From positions 11,349-58,418 of the forward strand of contig PAAU01000077.1 in assembly GCA_002699445.1 (NCBI GenBank): a stretch of DNA of 47,070 bases. Direction: 5' to 3'. The notes below the pieces were generated by a model that was not told where the DNA came from, did no database searches, and saw only the letters and a program-made list of their open reading frames with translations. This DNA comes from Micrococcales bacterium (GTDB lineage: Bacteria; Actinomycetota; Actinomycetes; S36-B12; GCA-2699445). Shown in pieces: positions 17,310-25,984 of the stretch; position 1 is the stretch's first letter; the number at the start of each line of letters is the position of its first letter. Both the position numbers and the translations under genes were made by a program.

Positions 17310-17654
17310 CTACTCAAGTCGCAGCACGAATGCGCCCGACACCTTTCGTCCGCTCAATCGGTCAACAACGATCATGGCCCCGCTGGTCGCTAGTACTTCT
17401 GCCGCTGACTACATCATGACGAGACCAAGGGCATTTCGTATTACTTACGGCCTCCGAATCATTGGCGGTACTGGAGCAGGCTGGGTAGCAAAAGCAGGCT
17501 GGCGAATAGGGGGATAGACAGCGGCATTCGAGACTGACAGGGGTGCCCGGCCGACTCTTGGCCATGGAACTGGTCGTGGACGGGAATCAATGATGAGAGG
17601 AGGTCGCCGAGTCAGCGGAGCGCGAACGCTTGTGCTCGGTGGTCGGCGGCGGTG
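17310..17654. other. Intergenic region upstream of ftsH, no gene seen
   Basis: Several actinobacteria carry tilS and hpt before ftsH, but here I find neither intact nor recognisably decayed copies. The only patterns I see are a 10-base direct repeat (AGCAGGCTGG at 17475-17484 and 17493-17502) and general GC-richness towards ftsH. I searched by eye for tRNA, tmRNA, SRP RNA and RNase P signatures and did not find them. Confidence 0.45.
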
Positions 17655-17660
17655 TACCGT
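17655..17660 (+). promoter_or_regulatory. Candidate -10 element (TACCGT) for ftsH
   Basis: TACCGT fits the TANNNT pattern used elsewhere in the window and would give a transcript start near 17667 and a leader of about 76 nt. There is no leaderless geometry here, because ftsH has a Shine-Dalgarno sequence. Confidence 0.3.
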
Positions 17661-17683
17661 AGGGGGGAGCCTTGGAAACAGGG

Positions 17684-17735
17684 TGAGCGCAGCCTACTCG
17701 TACTGCGCATTGCTACGGCGCTCAGGTGAGGAGCG
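17684..17735 (+). promoter_or_regulatory. Candidate structured ftsH leader with competing stems
   Basis: Three perfect short stems share bases. Stem A pairs GCGCAG (17687-17692) with CTGCGC (17703-17708). Stem B pairs TGAGCGC (17684-17690) with GCGCTCA (17718-17724). Stem C pairs CGCTC (17719-17723) with GAGCG (17731-17735). Stem C overlaps the GAGGAG ribosome-binding site (17728-17733). A or C could each form while B is absent, and B excludes both, so an on/off switch for ftsH translation is possible. This is an inference from pairing alone. Confidence 0.35.
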
Positions 17736-17742
17736 AAACCAT

Positions 17743-19773
17743 ATGAAGTTGGGCAAGTTGGCGCGCGGTCCACTGCTGTGGATCCTGTTGTCTCTCGGCC
17801 TCGTGCTGATCGCAACGAGTGTGATTTCGAGTATGAACGGTCCCGAAGAAGTTGATACCGGCACGATCGTCAAAGAAATCCAGGATCAGCAGGTCAAAAG
17901 TGCCACATTGGTCGATCGGGAACAGCGCATCGAAGTGACGTTGAAAGACGACACCGAACAAACGAGTAAGTACATCGATGGGCAGGGTCTCGAGCTACAG
18001 CAGTTGCTCCAAGAGCAACAAGACAGCGGCTCGCTGTCCGACGGTTACAACGTTGAGGTGCCACAAGACAATCTGTTGGTCACGCTTCTGGTCTCCTTCC
18101 TCCCCTTGTTGCTGATTTTGGCCTTGCTTTTCTTCTTCTTGAATCAGATGCAAGGTGGTGGCGGACGCTTGATGTCCTTCGGCAAGTCCAAAGCCAAGGT
18201 CGTCACAAAAGACATGCCGCAGACTACGTTCGCTGACGTCGCCGGAGCCGAAGAAGCTGTGGAAGAACTCTACGAAATCAAGGACTTTCTCTCCGATCCG
18301 AGCAAGTTCCAAAGCGTTGGCGCAAAGATCCCTAAGGGTGTGCTGCTCTACGGCCCCCCTGGGACAGGGAAGACCCTGCTGGCTCGCGCCGTGGCGGGCG
18401 AAGCAGAGGTCCCCTTCTTCTCGATATCCGGCTCGGACTTCGTGGAGATGTTCGTGGGCGTGGGTGCCTCTCGAGTGCGAGATCTGTTCGAGCAGGCGAA
18501 GCAAAATGCTCCGGCGATTATTTTTATTGATGAAATTGACGCGGTCGGTCGACACCGCGGCGCGGGACTCGGCGGTGGGCATGATGAACGTGAGCAGACT
18601 CTGAACCAGATGCTGGTCGAGATGGATGGTTTCGATGTCACTGGTGGCGTCATTCTCATTGCCGCCACGAACCGACCAGACATTCTGGACCCTGCGTTGT
18701 TGCGTCCCGGTCGATTCGACCGTCAGATCGCAGTTGAGAGTCCAGACCTCAAGGGTCGAGAGCAAATATTGAAAGTTCACTCCAGCGGAAAGCCGCTAGC
18801 AGACAATGTGGATCTCGAGAGTATTGCCAAACGATCGCCAGGGTTCACGGGTGCTGACCTGGCTAACGTCCTAAACGAAGCCGCTCTATTGACGGCCCGG
18901 AACGGAGACAAGAAGATCACCAACGAAGCCCTCGACGAGGCAATTGATCGAGTAATCGCTGGACCACAGAAGCGCACCCGAGTCATGGGTGACCATGAGC
19001 GTAAGATCACCGCTTATCACGAGGGTGGGCACGCCATCGTCGCAGCAGCGCTGCCCGGCAACGACCCGGTGCACAAGATCACTATTTTGCCGCGTGGCCG
19101 CGCTCTGGGCTACACCATGGTCCTCCCGGATCAAGATAAGCACTCACGAACACGTTCGGAGATGCTGAATCAGTTGGCTTACATGCTCGGTGGTCGCGCT
19201 GCTGAGGAATTGGTGTTCCACGACCCAACCACAGGTGCTTCCAACGATATTGAGAAAGCGACCGGAGTAGCTCGTGCCATGGTCACCCAGTACGGCATGA
19301 CCGAGCGTCTCGGCGCCATCCGGTACGGGCAGGAAGAGGGAGAGGTATTCCTCGGCCGCGACTATGGGCACACCCGTGACTATTCGGAACAGATCGCCAG
19401 CTCAATCGATGAAGAAGTGAGAGGTCTCATCGAAGAAGCTCATCAAGAGGCGTACGACATTTTGGTCACCAATCGTGACGTGCTCGATCACTTGGTACTT
19501 GAGCTGCTCGATAAGGAAACCTTGGATAAGGCCGCCGTCGAACGAATTTTCACAAACCTTCACCTTCAAGAAGTTCGCCCCGCGTGGACGGGATCCGCTC
19601 GGCGGGCCCCCTCTGATCGCCCCCCCGTCTTGACCCCGGCCGAGGTGGCCGCGCTAAACGGTGGCCCAACCTCGAGCAATGGCCATGGACCAGAGTTGAA
19701 CGGTGATTCACCGTCCGCCCCACCCGCTGATCGCTGGGATCCGCCAGCCGATCGGCCGTTGAATCGCGACTGA
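17743..19773 (+). CDS. ftsH: ATP-dependent zinc metalloprotease FtsH
   Basis: The 676-residue membrane protease has two transmembrane helices (about residues 10-29 and 111-133) flanking a small extracytoplasmic domain. The AAA+ domain follows, with Walker A GPPGTGKT (204-211), Walker B IFIDEIDA (around 260-267) and the second region of homology ([17 protein letters not shown]). The M41 peptidase has the zinc motif HEGGH (426-430), with Asp502 as the likely third ligand. It degrades membrane and short-lived cytosolic proteins. The last 60 residues are Pro/Gly/Asp-rich and disordered, as in actinobacterial FtsH. ATG 17743 has GAGGAG 9 nt upstream; the in-frame extension to 17590 is unlike FtsH. 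It heads the folate gene string. Confidence 0.97.
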   Translation: MKLGKLARGPLLWILLSLGLVLIATSVISSMNGPEEVDTGTIVKEIQDQQVKSATLVDREQRIEVTLKDDTEQTSKYIDGQGLELQQLLQEQQDSGSLSDGYNVEVPQDNLLVTLLVSFLPLLLILALLFFFLNQMQGGGGRLMSFGKSKAKVVTKDMPQTTFADVAGAEEAVEELYEIKDFLSDPSKFQSVGAKIPKGVLLYGPPGTGKTLLARAVAGEAEVPFFSISGSDFVEMFVGVGASRVRDLFEQAKQNAPAIIFIDEIDAVGRHRGAGLGGGHDEREQTLNQMLVEMDGFDVTGGVILIAATNRPDILDPALLRPGRFDRQIAVESPDLKGREQILKVHSSGKPLADNVDLESIAKRSPGFTGADLANVLNEAALLTARNGDKKITNEALDEAIDRVIAGPQKRTRVMGDHERKITAYHEGGHAIVAAALPGNDPVHKITILPRGRALGYTMVLPDQDKHSRTRSEMLNQLAYMLGGRAAEELVFHDPTTGASNDIEKATGVARAMVTQYGMTERLGAIRYGQEEGEVFLGRDYGHTRDYSEQIASSIDEEVRGLIEEAHQEAYDILVTNRDVLDHLVLELLDKETLDKAAVERIFTNLHLQEVRPAWTGSARRAPSDRPPVLTPAEVAALNGGPTSSNGHGPELNGDSPSAPPADRWDPPADRPLNRD

Positions 19774-19799
19774 ACTGCTACTCAGTAGGGAGAACTGAA

Positions 19800-20369
19800 A
19801 TGCCGGAGTTTGATGAGGCGCGAGCTTCTGCCGCCGTCCGAGAACTGCTTATCGCTATCGGGGAAGACCCCGAGCGAGACGGTCTGCTCGAAACTCCCGA
19901 TCGAGTAGCACGTTCCTTCCGGGAACTGGTGAGTGGAATGAACAGTGACGGAGTTGAGATTCTCGGCACCGTCTTTGACATCGCCCACGATGAGTTAGTG
20001 CTTGTGCGTGATATCGAGGTCTACTCGTTGTGTGAGCACCATCTGGTCCCTTTCCACGGAGTGGCACACGTCGGTTATATCCCGTCTGAGCACGGTGGCG
20101 TAACTGGACTATCGAAACTCGCACGATTGGTCGAGGCGCATTCACACCGACTGCAGGTTCAAGAGCGAATGACCTCGAATATCGCAGACGACATCATGGA
20201 GGCGCTCAAAGCGCAGGGGGCGATCGTCGTGGTGGATTGTGAGCATTTATGCATGGCGATGCGTGGGGTGCGCAAGCCAGGAGCTCGAACTTTGACCAGC
20301 GCGGTACGAGGCCAATTGCTGGATCCAACGACTCGCTCGGAGGCTATGTCTCTCGTTCTGGGTAAGTAG
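19800..20369 (+). CDS. folE: GTP cyclohydrolase I
   Basis: The 189-residue enzyme converts GTP to 7,8-dihydroneopterin triphosphate, the first step of tetrahydrofolate synthesis. The zinc ligands are visible: Cys78 and His81 in [10 protein letters not shown], and Cys151 in [10 protein letters not shown]. The [13 protein letters not shown] and QVQERMT motifs of the type I enzyme are also present. A GGGAG ribosome-binding site lies about 7 nt before the ATG. It starts 26 nt after the ftsH stop and continues directly into folP. Confidence 0.97.
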   Translation: MPEFDEARASAAVRELLIAIGEDPERDGLLETPDRVARSFRELVSGMNSDGVEILGTVFDIAHDELVLVRDIEVYSLCEHHLVPFHGVAHVGYIPSEHGGVTGLSKLARLVEAHSHRLQVQERMTSNIADDIMEALKAQGAIVVVDCEHLCMAMRGVRKPGARTLTSAVRGQLLDPTTRSEAMSLVLGK

Positions 20370-20381
20370 CGGACGATTGCT

Positions 20382-21272
20382 GTGCCGTCGCAGATTTGTC
20401 GCGCGGGCCCAAAAGGAATCCCCGAATCGCTCCGGGCCAAGGATCGTTGCCTCGTAATAGGAATCCTCAATGTGACACCGGATTCTTTCAGCGATGGGGG
20501 TAACTGGGAAACGCCAGAGGCAGCGGTTGCGCGGGGTCGAGAGTTAGTCGAAGCGGGGGCAGATCTCATCGATGTTGGTGGCGAGTCAACCCGCCCTGGT
20601 GCGCAGCGGGTCACAGAACAGGTGGAACTCGATCGGGTCTTGCCGGTTGTCCGAGAGTTGGCAGCATCCGGTATCGCGGTCAGTATCGACACTATGCGCG
20701 CGAGGACGGCCATTGCCTCGGTGGCCGCGGGTGCCTGTTTGGTGAATGACGTGTCCGGAGGTCTCGCGGATCCGGAGATGTTGTCAGCAGTAGCTCCGAC
20801 TTCGGCCGCGTACATTGCCATGCACTGGCGTGCACATTCAGGTGAAATGGATCGGTGGGCCCACTACTCCGATGACCCCGCTGCTGATGTCGTCCGCGCA
20901 CTTACGCAGCGAGTCGAAGCTGCCGAAGCGAGTGGGATAGCACTGGAGCGCATGGTCATCGATCCCGGACTCGGCTTCGCCAAAGAGGCGTCGCATAACT
21001 GGGCCTTGTTGTCGCAAATGAGTCGCCTTACTGCTCTCGACGTTCCGGTTCTGATCGGGGCTAGCAGAAAAAGGTTTCTCGGCTCATTGTTGGCCCGAGA
21101 AGGCGAACCAAGGCCTCTTGCGGAGCGTGACGCCGCAACCGACGCGATATCGGCTCTCGCTGCGGCATTCGGCGCCTGGGCCGTAAGAGTCCACAATGTT
21201 TCTGGTAGCGCTGATGCAGTACGAGTGGCGGCAGCTATGGCCCCACCAAGAATTCTGGAGGAAGAGTCATGA
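20382..21272 (+). CDS. folP: Dihydropteroate synthase
   Basis: The 296-residue TIM-barrel enzyme joins 6-hydroxymethyl-dihydropterin pyrophosphate to p-aminobenzoate. Both family signatures are present: GILNVTPDSFSDGG (about residues 27-40) and DVGGESTRPGA (about 66-76). The DPGLGFAKE motif and GASRKRFLG complete the pterin and phosphate sites. The start is GTG 20382, 12 nt after folE, with only a weak GCGGA as ribosome-binding site; the first 19 residues precede the conserved core. It overlaps folB by 4 nt (ATGA). Confidence 0.96.
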   Translation: MPSQICRAGPKGIPESLRAKDRCLVIGILNVTPDSFSDGGNWETPEAAVARGRELVEAGADLIDVGGESTRPGAQRVTEQVELDRVLPVVRELAASGIAVSIDTMRARTAIASVAAGACLVNDVSGGLADPEMLSAVAPTSAAYIAMHWRAHSGEMDRWAHYSDDPAADVVRALTQRVEAAEASGIALERMVIDPGLGFAKEASHNWALLSQMSRLTALDVPVLIGASRKRFLGSLLAREGEPRPLAERDAATDAISALAAAFGAWAVRVHNVSGSADAVRVAAAMAPPRILEEES

Positions 21273-21634
21273 CGGATTTGATTACGATCGAGGGGCTTTC
21301 GGCTACTGGCTATCACGGGGTGCTTCCTGAGGAACGTCGCAACGGACAAGTATTCGTCGTGGACGTCGTGCTCAGCACCGATGTGCGAAGTGCAGCTGCC
21401 AACGATGACCTTGATTGCACTGTCGATTACTCAGCTGTAGCCGTCAGCATCGTTGATCTGATCGAAGGCGAGCCTTTTGACCTCATCGAGACGCTAGCGG
21501 AGCGGATGGCCCAACACTGTCTGAACTTCTCCAAGGTTCAGCGCGCTCGGGTTACGGTGCACAAGCCGCAGGCGCCAGTCGGAGTTGAGTTTTCGGATGT
21601 TGCGGTCACGGTGGAACGAGAACGAGGCGCATGA
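21269..21634 (+). CDS. folB: Dihydroneopterin aldolase
   Basis: The 121-residue enzyme cleaves 7,8-dihydroneopterin to 6-hydroxymethyl-dihydropterin and glycolaldehyde. The motif GYHGVLPEERRNGQ with the conserved Glu, the segment DYSAVAVSIVDLI, LIETLAERMA, and the late VTVHKPQAPV with the catalytic Lys are all present. GGAGGA lies 6 nt before the ATG, which overlaps the folP stop. Confidence 0.96.
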   Translation: MTDLITIEGLSATGYHGVLPEERRNGQVFVVDVVLSTDVRSAAANDDLDCTVDYSAVAVSIVDLIEGEPFDLIETLAERMAQHCLNFSKVQRARVTVHKPQAPVGVEFSDVAVTVERERGA

Positions 21635-22137
21635 GAGCCGCGTTGGGGCTGGGAGCCAACCTTGGGGACATGCGGTCAGCATTGAATATTGCTGTGGGTT
21701 ACTTGATCGCGGATCCATGGGTCGGGCAGGTCGCGCGCTCGAGTTTCTACCGGACTGATCCGGTGGGAGGGCCTGAGCAGCCAGAGTATGTGAATGCGGT
21801 CGCAGTCGTTGACACGCGTGTGGAAGCGTCCCCGATTCGCACTGCCGAGCACCTTCTTTCGTTAGCTCAGCACATCGAGAATGAACTACAGCGAGTACGA
21901 GAGATTCGCTGGGGACCTCGAACGATTGACGTGGATGTGCTGGCAGTTGAGCAACTGACCAGCCTTGACCCACGACTGACGGTGCCGCATCCTCGAATAG
22001 CGGATCGAGCATTCGTTTTGATCCCATGGATGGAGATCGACCCAGATTTCGTGATTCCAGCGTTGGGGAGCGTCGCGGAGGTGGCGGCGCAGCTTCCACC
22101 AACTGATCATGAGGGAGTGCGACGGTTAGTCCACTAG
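21631..22137 (+). CDS. folK: 2-amino-4-hydroxy-6-hydroxymethyldihydropteridine pyrophosphokinase
   Basis: The 168-residue HPPK transfers pyrophosphate from ATP to 6-hydroxymethyl-dihydropterin, making the substrate for FolP. Visible motifs are LGLGANLGD at the N-terminus, [11 protein letters not shown], the catalytic [14 protein letters not shown] and [16 protein letters not shown]. It overlaps folB by 4 nt (ATGA) and ends inside the 3' end of the convergent purT gene (12-nt overlap). folE-P-B-K covers GTP to dihydropteroate apart from the dephosphorylation step; folC and folA are not in the window. Confidence 0.96.
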   Translation: MRAALGLGANLGDMRSALNIAVGYLIADPWVGQVARSSFYRTDPVGGPEQPEYVNAVAVVDTRVEASPIRTAEHLLSLAQHIENELQRVREIRWGPRTIDVDVLAVEQLTSLDPRLTVPHPRIADRAFVLIPWMEIDPDFVIPALGSVAEVAAQLPPTDHEGVRRLVH

Positions 22138-23328
22138 CCGAAGACATTCAGCGGCGGCTAAGGCGCGGGCTCTTGCCTCAGCGACGGTCGCTGCGTTGGC
22201 GACCGCGACGCCCATGCGACGTTCCCCTCGAATATCTGGCTTTCCGAAAAGGAAGACACGAGCGCTTGGTACCTCAAGTGCCGACGGTAAACCTGTGATG
22301 ACCGGCGCATCCGTATCACCAGCAAGCACGAGCGCGGCGCTGGCCGTGGGACCGAGTTGCCGTATTTGCGTTATCGGAAACCCGAGGACGGCTCTGGCAT
22401 GAAGGGCAAATTCCGAAATGTCCTGGGAAGCCAACGTGACAAGTCCGGTGTCGTGTGGCCGGGGTGAAACCTCACTGAACAAAACGGTATCGCCGCGAAT
22501 AAAGAGCTCAACTCCAAACAGTCCATAACCTCCGAGATCGTCAGTGATCGTGGTGGCGATCCCCTGAGCCTTTCGAAGAACTGATGGACTCATTGCCGCC
22601 GGTTGCCAGGACTCTCGGTAGTCACCGTCCCGCTGTACGTGACCAATAGGTTCACAAAAACTGATCCCGTCACGGTGCCGAATAGTGAGCAGAGTGATTT
22701 CGTAGTCAAAATCTACGAGTCCTTCGACGATAACTCGATTGCCGCCGACTCGACCGGCGGTTACCGCGCGTTCGTATGCCTCGACGGCGTCGCTCTGCTC
22801 CCGAACGATCGACTGCCCTTTACCGGAGCTAGACATCACCGGCTTCACAACGCAGGGCAAACCGATTCGTTGAACGGCCTGTTCGGCAGCGGCTGAGTTA
22901 TCAGCGAATTCGTAGGGGCTCGTTGGTAGTTCCAGCGTTTCAGCTGCAAGTTTTCGGATCCCTTCCCGATCCATTGTTAACCGTGCTGCTCGTGCGGTGG
23001 GAGCCACTCGGATCCCGGCTTTTTCAATTTCGATAAGTTCCAATGTCGCGATTGCTTCGATTTCGGGCACGACCAGATCGGGTCGCTCTTGATCGATTAC
23101 GGATCTGAGCGATGCGCTGTCCGACATATCAAGGACATGCCAACGGTGGGCGACTTGCATTGCTGGTGCTCTGGGATAGCGGTCACACGCTACCACCTCC
23201 ACGCCTAAACGCTGGAGCTCAATTGCGACTTCTCTACCCAGCTCCCCGGATCCCAGCAGCATCACGACGAGAGCACGACCACTCCTCGGCGGCCCGAAAG
23301 ATTGGGGTAGTTCGAAGGTGCTGCTCAT
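22126..23328 (-). CDS. purT: Formate-dependent phosphoribosylglycinamide formyltransferase
   Basis: The 400-residue ATP-grasp enzyme formylates GAR in purine synthesis using formate and ATP, without 10-formyl-tetrahydrofolate. It has the N-terminal [20 protein letters not shown] (pre-ATP-grasp), [13 protein letters not shown], the ATP-grasp segment [15 protein letters not shown], the metal-binding ELFIRG ... [14 protein letters not shown], and the C-terminal [14 protein letters not shown] 23328 has GGGAG 4 nt upstream; an in-frame ATG at 23400 would add 24 atypical residues. It lies convergent to folK and breaks the usual folK-DUF3180 adjacency. Its folate-independence makes its position beside the folate genes notable. 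Confidence 0.95.
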   Translation of the reverse strand: MSSTFELPQSFGPPRSGRALVVMLLGSGELGREVAIELQRLGVEVVACDRYPRAPAMQVAHRWHVLDMSDSASLRSVIDQERPDLVVPEIEAIATLELIEIEKAGIRVAPTARAARLTMDREGIRKLAAETLELPTSPYEFADNSAAAEQAVQRIGLPCVVKPVMSSSGKGQSIVREQSDAVEAYERAVTAGRVGGNRVIVEGLVDFDYEITLLTIRHRDGISFCEPIGHVQRDGDYRESWQPAAMSPSVLRKAQGIATTITDDLGGYGLFGVELFIRGDTVLFSEVSPRPHDTGLVTLASQDISEFALHARAVLGFPITQIRQLGPTASAALVLAGDTDAPVITGLPSALEVPSARVFLFGKPDIRGERRMGVAVANAATVAEARARALAAAECLRLVD

Positions 23329-23352
23329 GATGCTCCCGTCGGTGCGTTGCCT

Positions 23353-23358
23353 AGAATA
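23353..23358 (-). promoter_or_regulatory. Predicted -10 element (TATTCT) for purT
   Basis: On the minus strand TATTCT precedes a leader of roughly 17-18 nt that carries the GGGAG ribosome-binding site of purT. Confidence 0.4.
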
Positions 23359-23456
23359 TCGTCGTGGAGCGCCAGAGTGGCGAGTAGTTGGATCCGACAC
23401 TGCAACGGAATGTGCCGATGCAGTGCCTAATCTGATCAGCGGGCACAGATCCGGTC

Positions 23457-23462
23457 TAGGCT
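23457..23462 (+). promoter_or_regulatory. Predicted leaderless -10 element (TAGGCT) for the DUF3180 gene
   Basis: TAGGCT is followed by AGAGTT and GTG 23469 (6-nt gap). An overlapping TAGAGT at 23462-23467 is too close to the start to serve. Confidence 0.55.
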
Positions 23463-23468
23463 AGAGTT

Positions 23469-24023
23469 GTGGCGCCAACACGAACCCGACTGCTCCTGCT
23501 GATTGCGATCAGCTGCCTCGTCCTGGCGTGGTCGGTAGCGGCGCTAGTTGATTCGCTTGCGGGGCGCTATCTGCCCTTCCCAGGCACTGCTGTCGGAGCG
23601 ATCTGGCTGTTGGCGCTGGCGCTGGGAATGTGGAGTTGGATCGTGCGTCCGAGGTTGCTCCGCAAACCAGGCGTAGAGCCCTTGGCGCCCGAGGTAGCTG
23701 CTAGAACAGTCGCTTTAGCCCTGGCGGGGTCCCGAGTTGGTGCAGGTGTTTTTGGGTGCTACGCAGGTTTCGGTCTGTTCCTACTTCCAGATTCATCGGC
23801 GGTGGATGCAGCACGTTCCGGTCTAGTAGTGTGCGCCTTCAGCGCCCTCGGTGGGGCGGCTCTTGCCGTAGTCGCGTTGTGGCTGGAACGGATGTGCCGA
23901 TTACCTGAAGACAATGAGCGCAAAGGACCCGGAGGTCCCTCGTCTCCGATAGATGGCAGACCGGAGGGCTTAGAGCGGGTGGTACGACGAGAGAACTCCC
24001 GCAGGCCTAGGCTTATGACATGA
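23469..24023 (+). CDS. DUF3180 membrane protein
   Basis: The 184-residue protein has four hydrophobic segments (about residues 9-27, 36-56, 92-110 and 118-138). It also has the DUF3180 pattern, with APTRTRLLLL at the start and PLAPEVAARTVALALAGSRVGA in the middle. DUF3180 genes normally follow folK in actinobacteria (compare mycobacterial Rv3605c), which supports the call; the function is unknown. The C-terminal 45 residues are hydrophilic. GTG 23469 has a -10-like TAGGCT 6 nt upstream, so this copy is probably transcribed on its own after the purT interruption. It overlaps the next gene by 4 nt. Confidence 0.85.
   Translation: MAPTRTRLLLLIAISCLVLAWSVAALVDSLAGRYLPFPGTAVGAIWLLALALGMWSWIVRPRLLRKPGVEPLAPEVAARTVALALAGSRVGAGVFGCYAGFGLFLLPDSSAVDAARSGLVVCAFSALGGAALAVVALWLERMCRLPEDNERKGPGGPSSPIDGRPEGLERVVRRENSRRPRLMT
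24008..24013 (+). promoter_or_regulatory. Predicted leaderless -10 element (TAGGCT) inside the DUF3180 gene
   Basis: TAGGCT, within the last codons of the DUF3180 gene, is followed by TATGAC and ATG 24020 (6-nt gap). Confidence 0.5.
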
Positions 24024-24304
24024 CCAAAGACTTCTCTAATACTTCGTATGAGGATCTAAAGAGTCAAGCGTTCACGCTCGCTGAAAAGCGGCATGACCTT
24101 GGCTTCTTTTATGATTTGCTTCGGCATACGCCTGCTGCCGCCGCCGCGGCGGACGAGGGTGGCTCAATGGGTGATCTCTCGGGAAGTATCGTCGAACTGA
24201 TTGAAGCGAGCAAGGAACTCTTCGGATCCGGAAAGGTGGCGGAGATGCAGCCACTCTTTCGCGCGCGATTTGAGGAATATCTCACTAAGTACAGCGAGCA
24301 GTAA
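24020..24304 (+). CDS. Small conserved actinobacterial protein, unknown function
   Basis: The 94-residue soluble protein contains KSQAFTLAEKRHDLGFFYDL, then an Ala-rich stretch, then IVELIEASKELFGSGKVAEM and PLFRARFEEYLTKY. It is predicted mostly helical with no Cys and no membrane segment. I recall actinobacterial hypotheticals with the same RHDxGFFxDL and LxRARFxxYL blocks but no assigned function. Its ATG overlaps the DUF3180 stop (ATGA), which would suggest coupling, yet it also has its own leaderless-type -10 element. It converges with the osmolyte ATPase gene, 15 nt away. Confidence 0.75.
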   Translation: MTKDFSNTSYEDLKSQAFTLAEKRHDLGFFYDLLRHTPAAAAAADEGGSMGDLSGSIVELIEASKELFGSGKVAEMQPLFRARFEEYLTKYSEQ

Positions 24305-24319
24305 CGGGGCGGTTCCCGA

Positions 24320-25300
24320 CTAAGCGGACTTGGGCGCTTCGGTCAAGATTTGGCGGATCGCGTCGAGGGTGAGAATCCGATCATCGTCGGTATCAAAGGA
24401 AACTTTTACGCGTCCGTCGGGTGACGCTAGCAAGGCTACGGTTGCTTCCCGCAGAGTTATTTCATTGTCGATTCGCGGTGCGTCTCCATCGTCGGGATGC
24501 ACCGGACGCAGCACGTCTTCCTGTAGTGAGGTGACAGCCATGAGCTTGATCAAGCGATCCGTTCCGAGGAAGTCGGCGACAAAGTCATCGATAGGGTTAG
24601 CCAGGATCTCCGCGGGTGATGCGTACTGAGCTAGTAACCCCCCTTCCCGTAAAACCGCGACGCGATCTCCCAGTCGCACCGCTTCGTCGATGTCGTGGGT
24701 CACCATCACTACGGTGGTGCCCAAGTCGCGTTACACTCCGAGAAACTCGGTTTGTAGCCGCTCGCGAGCGATGGGATCAACTGCGCCGAAGGGTTCGTCC
24801 ATCAGCATCACTGGGGGGTCAGCCGCAAGCGCCCGGGCCACTCCCACGCGCTGCCGCTGACCGCCGGACAACTGGTTGGGGTACCGATCACCATATTCGT
24901 CTGGATCTAGGCCAACGAGGGCCAGCACCTCGTCGACTCGAGTTGCTATGCGCTTCTTATCCCAATCCAACAGCCGGCACACTGTACCGATATTTCGTCT
25001 GATCGTGTAGTGCGGAAATAGACCAACAGCCTGGATTACGTATCCAATTTTACGCCGTAGCTGTTTGACGTCGAGTGATCGGATGTCTTCGCCATTGATT
25101 TTGATAGTTCCAGAGGACGGCTCGATCAGTCGGTTGATCATACGAAGCGTGGTCGTCTTGCCGCAGCCAGACGGTCCCACGAGTGCCACGATATGCCCGC
25201 GGGCCACTTTTAGGTCCAAATCCTCGACTGCCACAGTGCCGTCGGGAAATTCCTTCCTAATTCCACGCAGAACGATCGCCGGATCTTCGCTAAGGTTCAT
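24320..25300 (-). pseudogene. OpuC/ProV-type osmolyte ABC transporter ATPase interrupted by an in-frame TAA
   Basis: Read through, the frame encodes 326 codons of a glycine betaine/carnitine/choline ABC ATPase. Before the stop it has Walker A GPSGCGKTT, the Q-loop region, signature LSGGQRQR, Walker B VMLMDEP and D-loop. After the stop it has TTVVMVTHDIDEA (H-loop) and a C-terminal regulatory part. A TAA at 24731-24733 (codon 190) follows EFLGV, where relatives have a Gln (FLRLQRELG type). The frame is unchanged on both sides, so one CAA-to-TAA change explains it. The 189-residue fragment lacks the H-loop His and should not hydrolyse ATP normally. A TTG at 24724 could restart a 134-residue piece. 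Real decay, a subpopulation variant or an assembly error are all possible. Confidence 0.8.
25291..25296 (+). promoter_or_regulatory. Predicted leaderless -10 element (TAAGGT) for the permease operon
   Basis: TAAGGT ends 7 nt before ATG 25304. It lies within the first codons of the divergent ATPase gene, whose own ATG is at 25300. Confidence 0.5.
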
Positions 25301-25303
25301 CAG

Positions 25304-25984
25304 ATGGTCCCTTCGGCGAGTGACATTCCGAATCCGTGGTTTTCATGGGATTACGTGACTTCGAATGCCGAGTTACTCCTTACGGCAGGTCAAGAGCACG
25401 TTTTCCTCACCGTGTCATCGGTGTTACTGGCCTTAGTGTTTGCCTTCCCGCTTGCTTTCCTAGTCAGACGCTATCGAAAACTGGAGGCTCCTGTCTTGGG
25501 GCTGTCCGGTGTTCTGTACACAATCCCGTCGCTGGCCTTGATTTCTTTGCTCTGGCCGATCTTCGGATTGACGCCCTGGACCGTAATCATTGCTCTGGCG
25601 GTCTATGCCCTACTAGTGGTGCTGAGAAATACGGTTGTCGGTCTGGAATCAGTTTCGGAAAATGTTGTGGATGCTGCACGTGGGATGGGCATGGGTAGGC
25701 GGCAGTTATTGGTTCGAGTGGAGTTGCCGTTGGCCATGCCGACCATCCTCGCGGGTATTCGGATCGCTACGGTCACCACCGTAGGAATGGTGACTATCGG
25801 CGCGCTTGTCGGCTACGGCGGTTTCGGAACTCTAATTCTGTCGGGCTTTCAGGCAAACTTTTATCACGCTCAGATCATGACGGCCACGCTCTGTTGCGTG
25901 CTACTGGCATTTATCTTTGAGGTGCTTCTCCTGGTTCTGGAAAGACTGACCTTGCCTTGGGCTCGACAGGAGGTGCCGGAATGA
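25304..25984 (+). CDS. OpuC/ProW-type osmolyte ABC transporter permease 1
   Basis: The 226-residue permease has an N-terminal extracytoplasmic stretch, about five to six membrane helices and the coupling-loop motif EAA in the form AARGMGMGRRQLLVRVELPLAMP. It belongs to the compact permease group (OpuCB/YehW-like) that pairs with a second small permease. The start is ATG 25304, only 3 nt from the start of the divergent ATPase gene, and is probably leaderless. It overlaps the second permease by 4 nt. Confidence 0.9.
   Translation: MVPSASDIPNPWFSWDYVTSNAELLLTAGQEHVFLTVSSVLLALVFAFPLAFLVRRYRKLEAPVLGLSGVLYTIPSLALISLLWPIFGLTPWTVIIALAVYALLVVLRNTVVGLESVSENVVDAARGMGMGRRQLLVRVELPLAMPTILAGIRIATVTTVGMVTIGALVGYGGFGTLILSGFQANFYHAQIMTATLCCVLLAFIFEVLLLVLERLTLPWARQEVPE

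Noticed and set aside
17310-17742. Structural RNA (RNase P, tmRNA, SRP RNA or tRNA) before ftsH
   Set aside because: None of the conserved core sequences or a T-loop could be found by eye.
17590-17742. Longer ftsH start at 17590
   Set aside because: The added 51 residues are Arg/Gly-rich and unlike FtsH; ATG 17743 has GAGGAG upstream and begins directly before the first membrane helix.
24725-24739. Programmed stop readthrough or recoding of the TAA
   Set aside because: TAA is the stop least prone to readthrough, and I see no downstream stem or known recoding signal; a point change or error is simpler.
24320-25300. Frameshift in the osmolyte ATPase gene
   Set aside because: The two halves are in the same reading frame across 24731-24733, so a single nonsense codon explains the break; no indel is needed.
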